DNA of 24,023 nucleotides. Source: an uncultured Oscillospiraceae bacterium (GTDB lineage: Bacteria; Bacillota; Clostridia; Oscillospirales; Acutalibacteraceae). The stretch is from assembly GCA_900543305.1 (NCBI GenBank), contig UQQZ01000038.1:1-24023 (forward strand), read 5' to 3'. Numbering within the stretch: position 1 is the first letter of the stretch; the number at the start of each line of letters is the position of its first letter. The position numbers and the translations under genes were made by a program. Positions 20,095 through 24,023 of this stretch are shown in pieces. The notes below the pieces were generated by a model. The model was given only the letters and a program-made list of their open reading frames with translations. It made no database searches and was not told the DNA's origin.

Positions 20095-20424
20095 TTGGCA
20101 AAACGATCGAGGGCCGGGGAGTACCGGCGGCTGAAAAAATCCCTGGAAGAGAACCTGTCTGCCAGGGGCCTGGTGGAGGACGTGTTCCGGGACAAGCTGG
20201 GCGAGTACATGGCGTTGTGGAAGAAGTTCCAGGAGCTGGACGAGGACATCGAAGCACGGGGTGTCACGGTGATGGATGAGCGCCGAGGCATGCTGGTGGA
20301 AAATCGCAGCGTTTCCCTGGCGGTACAGGTGTCCCGGCAGATGCTTTCCATCTACGACGCTTTGGGCTTTAAGGAGCAGGCAAAATCCGCGGTCCCCCCA
20401 GGGGGTGAGGACGATGAGCTGTGA
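20095..20424 (+). CDS. Terminase small subunit, P27 type
   Basis: The 109-residue helical protein begins with a basic stretch and contains VEDVFRDKLGEYMALWKKF, then NRSVSLAVQVSRQMLSIYDAL, the usual end of P27-type small terminases, followed by an acidic tail. It would recognise the packaging site and bind the large subunit. The TTG at 20095 has GGAGG nine bases upstream. The last 11 bases overlap the large subunit gene. Confidence 0.8.
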   Translation: MAKRSRAGEYRRLKKSLEENLSARGLVEDVFRDKLGEYMALWKKFQELDEDIEARGVTVMDERRGMLVENRSVSLAVQVSRQMLSIYDALGFKEQAKSAVPPGGEDDEL

Positions 20425-22087
20425 GATCCCTCCCGAGGTTTTGGAGTATCTGGAGCTGGTGGAGGGGGGAAAGGTCCGGGCCTGCAAAGAGCAGATAGCC
20501 TTGGCGGCCCATGTGCGCCGGTGCTTCCGGCAGGAGGACCTTAGAGTGGACCTTTGTCAGCTGGAAAACTACCTGGGCCTTGCAAAGTACTTTCCCTTTA
20601 CGGATCTGTTTCCCTGGGAAAAATTCCTCATCGCCCTGTGGGATTGCACCTACTGGCGGGAAACAGGCAGGCCCCGGTGGAAGACGGTGTTCGCCATGGT
20701 GGGCCGGGGCGCGGGGAAGGACGGGTTCATCGCCTTTGACGGGGCATGCTCCATCTCTCCCTACAATCCGGTGAGCCACTACAACGTGGACGTGTGCGCC
20801 AACAACGAGGAACAGGCCAAGCGCCCCCAGCTGGATCTGGTGGAGGTGCTGGAGACGCCTCGGTGGGAGGGGAAACTGAACCGCCATTACTACCACACCA
20901 AGGAGATCGTCCAGGGCCGGAAAAACAAAGGGGTCATGAAGGGCCACACCAACAACCCCAAAGGCCGGGACGGTCTGCGGTCCGGCAAGGTGATCTTCAA
21001 CGAGGTGCACCAATACGAAAACTACGACAACATCAAGGTATTCGTCACCGGACAGGGGAAAGTGGCCCAATCCCGGGTGGGTTTCTTCACCTCCAACGGA
21101 GACGTCAGCGACGGACCCCTGGATGACTACCTGGCCCGAGGCAGACGGATTCTCTTTGAGGGAGAGCCCGACGAGGGATTTCTACCCTTTATCTGCTGCC
21201 TGGAAAACAAGGATCAGGTCCACGATCCGGCAAACTGGCCCATGGCAAACCCCAGCTTGCCCTACCTGCCGGACCTGCTGGCGGAGATCCAGGAGGAGTA
21301 CCGGGACTGGGTGGAGCACCCGGAGCAAAACGGGGACTTCCTCACCAAGCGTTTTGGGCTGCGCTCCACGGTGAAGGACATCGCCGTGACGGATTACGAC
21401 AACGTCCGGGCCACCAACCGGCCCCTGCCTGACATGAAGGGCTGGGCCTGCACCGTGGGGATCGACTACGCGGAACTCAGCGACTGGGCGGCGGTGAACC
21501 TTCACTTCCGCCGGGGAGAGGAGCGGTTTGACCTGAACCACGCCTGGATCTGTGCCCAGTCCAAGGACCTGCCCCGGATCAAGGCTCCCTGGAAAAACTG
21601 GGTAGAGCGGGGGGACGTCACCTTGGTGGATGACGTGAGCATCCACCCGGACCTGCTGGCCCAGTACATTCTGGAGTCTGGCCGGAAGTACTTTATCAAG
21701 ATGGTGGCCCTGGACAACTTCCGCTACGCCCTGCTGGAACACAGCCTTCAGCAGATTGGCTTCGACGCCAAAGAGCGGAAAAACGTGAAGCTGGTCCGCC
21801 CCCAGGACATCATGCAGGTGGAGCCGGTGATCCAGGAGTGTTTTGGCCGGCAGCTGTTCACCTGGGGAGATGTGCCCCATCTGAGGTGGGCAGTGCAGAA
21901 CACCAAACGGGTCCGCTCCAGCCGGAAGCTGGGCTCCGACACCGGCAACTTTTACTACGCGAAAATCGAGGCCAAGTCCCGGAAGACCGACCCCTTTATG
22001 GCGCTGGTGGCGTCCATGGTGGTGGAACCGGCCTTGGGAGCTGGGTCCGTAGTGCGGCCTCCCCTGCTGGGGGCCCTTGTTTTGTAA
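20414..22087 (+). CDS. terL: Terminase large subunit
   Basis: The 557-residue packaging motor has an N-terminal ATPase and a C-terminal nuclease. Walker A is GRGAGKD (97-103) and Walker B with the catalytic Glu is VIFNEVHQ (193-200, Glu197). WPMANPSLPYLPDLL (276-290) is the typical segment between the domains. VGIDYAELSDWAAV (348-361) starts the RNase H-like nuclease with Asp351, and DPFMALVASMV near 535 carries a later acid. Length and order are those of P27/HK97-associated large terminases. The ATG at 20414 is in the end of the small subunit gene and has GAGG five bases upstream; the longer frame from 20276 is a shadow. Confidence 0.95.
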   Translation: MSCEIPPEVLEYLELVEGGKVRACKEQIALAAHVRRCFRQEDLRVDLCQLENYLGLAKYFPFTDLFPWEKFLIALWDCTYWRETGRPRWKTVFAMVGRGAGKDGFIAFDGACSISPYNPVSHYNVDVCANNEEQAKRPQLDLVEVLETPRWEGKLNRHYYHTKEIVQGRKNKGVMKGHTNNPKGRDGLRSGKVIFNEVHQYENYDNIKVFVTGQGKVAQSRVGFFTSNGDVSDGPLDDYLARGRRILFEGEPDEGFLPFICCLENKDQVHDPANWPMANPSLPYLPDLLAEIQEEYRDWVEHPEQNGDFLTKRFGLRSTVKDIAVTDYDNVRATNRPLPDMKGWACTVGIDYAELSDWAAVNLHFRRGEERFDLNHAWICAQSKDLPRIKAPWKNWVERGDVTLVDDVSIHPDLLAQYILESGRKYFIKMVALDNFRYALLEHSLQQIGFDAKERKNVKLVRPQDIMQVEPVIQECFGRQLFTWGDVPHLRWAVQNTKRVRSSRKLGSDTGNFYYAKIEAKSRKTDPFMALVASMVVEPALGAGSVVRPPLLGALVL

Positions 22088-22099
22088 GGAGGCGAAGGC

Positions 22100-23302
22100 A
22101 TGGCAATTTCCGTAAAAGAGTGGCTTTTCAAAAAGCTTGCCCCGAAAAGCGTCAAGGGAGGAAAAGACGTCCCTTGCCGGGAACTGTGGGAGGCGGTCCA
22201 GGAATACCGCCTGCGGGAACTGGCCTTTCACGTCTGCGTGAACACCATTGCCAACGCCGTGGGCAAGTGCGAGTTTCTCACCTTTCGGGAGAGGAAGCCT
22301 ATTCGGGAAAACGAATACTGGCTGTGGAACGTGGAGCCCAACCGGAATCAGAATTCCACCGTGTTTCTCCACAAGCTGGTCTACCAGCTTTACTCCCACA
22401 ACGAGGCCCTGGTCATCGCCTCCAAACACCGCACCGGAGAGGAGATGCTGCTTGTGGCGGACTCCTTTCAGCAGGTCCACGACTACCCTCAGAAAATGAA
22501 CGAGTATCAGGGGGTAACCATTGGGGAAGTCACCTACCACAAGACCTTCCGGGAAAACGAGGTGCTCCACTTCCGTTTAAACCAGGTGAACATCAAACCC
22601 GTGCTGGATGCCATGACCAGTTCATTCAACCGGATGCTGCAGCTGGCGGTGAAAAGCTACAACTGGGGAACCGGGAAGCACATGAAAGTCCATGTGAGCC
22701 AAACGACCCAGGGAACCCAGGAAGAACAGGCCCGGCTGCGCCAGATTCTCAATGACCAGGTAAAACCCTTTTTCAATTCCGACAGTGCCCTGCTGCCGGA
22801 ATTTGACGGCTACGACTACCAGGAGTTCCCCGAAAACTCCCAAGCCCAGACCACCCGGGACATCCGGTCCCTGGCAGACGACATTTTCGACTTTACCGCT
22901 CGGGCGTTCTGCATTCCGCCGGTGCTGCTTTTGGGAGATGTGGCCGGCACCCAGGACGCCATGACCCGGTGGCTGACCACCTGCATCGACCCCCTGTGCG
23001 ATCAGCTGCAGGAAGAGATCAACCGGAAGCGGTACGGCAAAGAACTGTTTGCACAGGGAAGCTTTTTGCAGATCGACACCACCACCATCCTTCACTTTGA
23101 CATGTTCACCGGCGCCGCGGCGGTGGAGAAGCTGATCGGAAGCGGCGCCTTCTCCATTGACGATGTGCTGGCCGCCGCCGGGAAGCCGATAATCGGGGAG
23201 CCCTGGTCGAAAGCCCACTGGCTGACCTTGAACATTTCTCCCATTGAGGAGGCGGCAAGGCCCGTCAACGCTACAGGGAAAGGAGGTGGATCCAATGAAT
23301 AA
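22100..23302 (+). CDS. HK97-type portal protein
   Basis: The 400-residue protein has the order typical of HK97-family portals. VCVNTIANAVGKCEFLTF lies near 45-62, then a STVFLHKLVYQLYSHNEALVI helix-strand unit, a wing region, and the PPVLLLGDVAGTQDAM segment in the second half. A low-complexity Gly-Ser-Asn end follows. It forms the ring through which DNA enters the head. AAGGAGG precedes the ATG, and its last bases overlap the protease gene. Confidence 0.9.
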   Translation: MAISVKEWLFKKLAPKSVKGGKDVPCRELWEAVQEYRLRELAFHVCVNTIANAVGKCEFLTFRERKPIRENEYWLWNVEPNRNQNSTVFLHKLVYQLYSHNEALVIASKHRTGEEMLLVADSFQQVHDYPQKMNEYQGVTIGEVTYHKTFRENEVLHFRLNQVNIKPVLDAMTSSFNRMLQLAVKSYNWGTGKHMKVHVSQTTQGTQEEQARLRQILNDQVKPFFNSDSALLPEFDGYDYQEFPENSQAQTTRDIRSLADDIFDFTARAFCIPPVLLLGDVAGTQDAMTRWLTTCIDPLCDQLQEEINRKRYGKELFAQGSFLQIDTTTILHFDMFTGAAAVEKLIGSGAFSIDDVLAAAGKPIIGEPWSKAHWLTLNISPIEEAARPVNATGKGGGSNE

Positions 23303-24011
23303 ACCCTATTTCTTTTTGCAGCAGGCAAGCCGGGAGGCGGATCTCTACATTTTCGGGGACATCACCCCCTATCGGTGGGACGAAAACGACGTATCCGCCC
23401 ACAGTCTGATGCAGCAGATCAAAAACCTGGACGTGGACCTGATCCGGGTGCACATCGACTCCCGGGGCGGCAGCGTGTCCGAGGGCTGGGCCATTTATAA
23501 CGCCCTGCAGGAACATCCCGCCAAAGTGGTCACCTACGGGGACGGCTTTGTGGCGTCGGCGGCGCTTTATCCCTTTATGGCAGGGGAAGAGCGCTATGCC
23601 TCCCACTTGTCCGCCTATTACTTCCACCAGGTGGTCACCTCGGCCTCCGGTTACGCCAGCGACCTGCGGGCCGCGGCGGAGGAGGCGGAAATCCTGGGGG
23701 AGGTGGGGCTTGCCGCCTTTACGGGACGCACTCGCATGACCCCGGAGGAAGTCCGTCAGCTGCAGAAAAATGAAACCTGGCTTACCCCCGAGCAGGCCCT
23801 GGAAAAGGGAGTGGCCACTGCCATTCTGGCGGACGAAAGCCCCCAGGCAGTCCAGGACGCCAAACGGCAGCTGCTGGAGCGGCTGCTGGGAAAAGCGCTC
23901 TCCCGGGAACCCCAACAGAATGTGAACAATCCAAAAGCCCCCGGCTCCAGCATCATGGAGCTGTTGGCCGGGGCATTTCATCTCACCGAAAAGGAGGACA
24001 AGTGTCCATGA
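23295..24011 (+). CDS. ClpP-like prohead maturation protease
   Basis: The 238-residue protein has a ClpP (S14) fold. DSRGGSVSEGWAIYNAL at 55-71, GDGFVASAALYP (82-93) with the nucleophile Ser88, and YFHQ (109-112) with His111 are all in the expected order. The third position, an Asp in host ClpP, reads as ETWLTPEQALEKG, so a Glu may replace it. About 40 residues at the C-terminus are extra and may be a scaffold-like part. In HK97-type phages this enzyme sits between portal and capsid genes and trims head proteins. The ATG at 23295 has AAAGGAGG upstream; the longer frame from 23244 is a shadow of the portal gene. The stop overlaps the next ATG. Confidence 0.9.
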   Translation: MNKPYFFLQQASREADLYIFGDITPYRWDENDVSAHSLMQQIKNLDVDLIRVHIDSRGGSVSEGWAIYNALQEHPAKVVTYGDGFVASAALYPFMAGEERYASHLSAYYFHQVVTSASGYASDLRAAAEEAEILGEVGLAAFTGRTRMTPEEVRQLQKNETWLTPEQALEKGVATAILADESPQAVQDAKRQLLERLLGKALSREPQQNVNNPKAPGSSIMELLAGAFHLTEKEDKCP

Positions 24012-24023
24012 GAACCAACGACG
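24008..24023 (+). CDS. Start of the next gene, probably major capsid protein (cut by window end)
   Basis: An ATG at 24008 overlaps the protease stop as ATGA, with AAGGAGG about eleven bases upstream. Only five codons are visible. The capsid call rests only on the usual portal-protease-capsid order. Confidence 0.45.

Noticed and set aside
21182..22570. Long leftward open frame of 462 codons
   Set aside because: It is antisense to the terminase and portal genes; high GC removes stop codons in that frame, and its His/Pro/Val/Leu-rich composition is not protein-like.
21838..22755. Rightward open frame of 305 codons overlapping terminase and portal
   Set aside because: It is out of frame with two clear genes, is rich in Gly, Arg and Pro, and spans their junction.
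1..24023. CRISPR array
   Set aside because: No series of regularly spaced identical repeats with unique spacers was seen; the repeats found are operators, iterons or coding repeats.

Overview
The window looks like a low-to-mid GC Firmicute, most likely a gut clostridium of the Oscillospiraceae type. The basis is strong AGGAGG-type ribosome binding sites, many GTG and TTG starts, consensus sigma-A promoters, and Gram-positive temperate phage gene families (RecU, ArpU/sigma-like late regulator, P27-type terminase, HK97-type portal). No host core gene is present, so the host call is inference.

The window has two parts separated by a tRNA-Lys fragment at 10868-10917. The left part (1-10.87 kb) is AT-rich accessory DNA. 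It holds a serine recombinase cut by what looks like an IS21-type end (1-314), an intact small serine recombinase, a two-gene operon with a PIN-like nuclease (1348-3214), a SLOG-type nucleotide-binding protein, and an operon pairing an HhH-GPD DNA glycosylase with an unknown protein (4502-6368), divergent from an XRE regulator. A VapE-type primase/helicase with a small upstream gene (7421-9765) follows, divergent from an ISXO2/IS1595-like protein that appears to lack its catalytic acids (9861-10694). This looks like layered remnants of mobile elements, with candidate defence genes.

The right part (10.87 kb to the end, continuing beyond) is the left two-thirds of a siphovirus-type prophage inserted at tRNA-Lys. 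Leftward genes are integrase, a lipoprotein and a LexA-like CI repressor. The CI/Cro switch has two consensus promoters back to back and three similar 15-bp operators. Rightward genes are Cro-like and small early genes, an excisionase-like protein, SSB, a replication protein with an iteron-like array inside its gene, RecU, a late regulator, a DNA methyltransferase, HNH nuclease, terminase subunits, portal, ClpP-like head protease, and the first codons of the next gene. GC content rises sharply from about 15.2 kb.

Three non-coding structures stand out: (i) two copies of a 9-bp TGTCCC iteron block placed just upstream of a -10 box, on either side of the methyltransferase gene; (ii) two leftward small-gene units with a duplicated 44-bp promoter region, one encoding a 39-aa hydrophobic peptide; (iii) a hairpin that hides the integrase ribosome binding site. 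Many starts have been moved downstream of the longest open frame because the ribosome binding site, promoter or terminator position decides them. Protein family names come from motif recognition alone; no database search was run.
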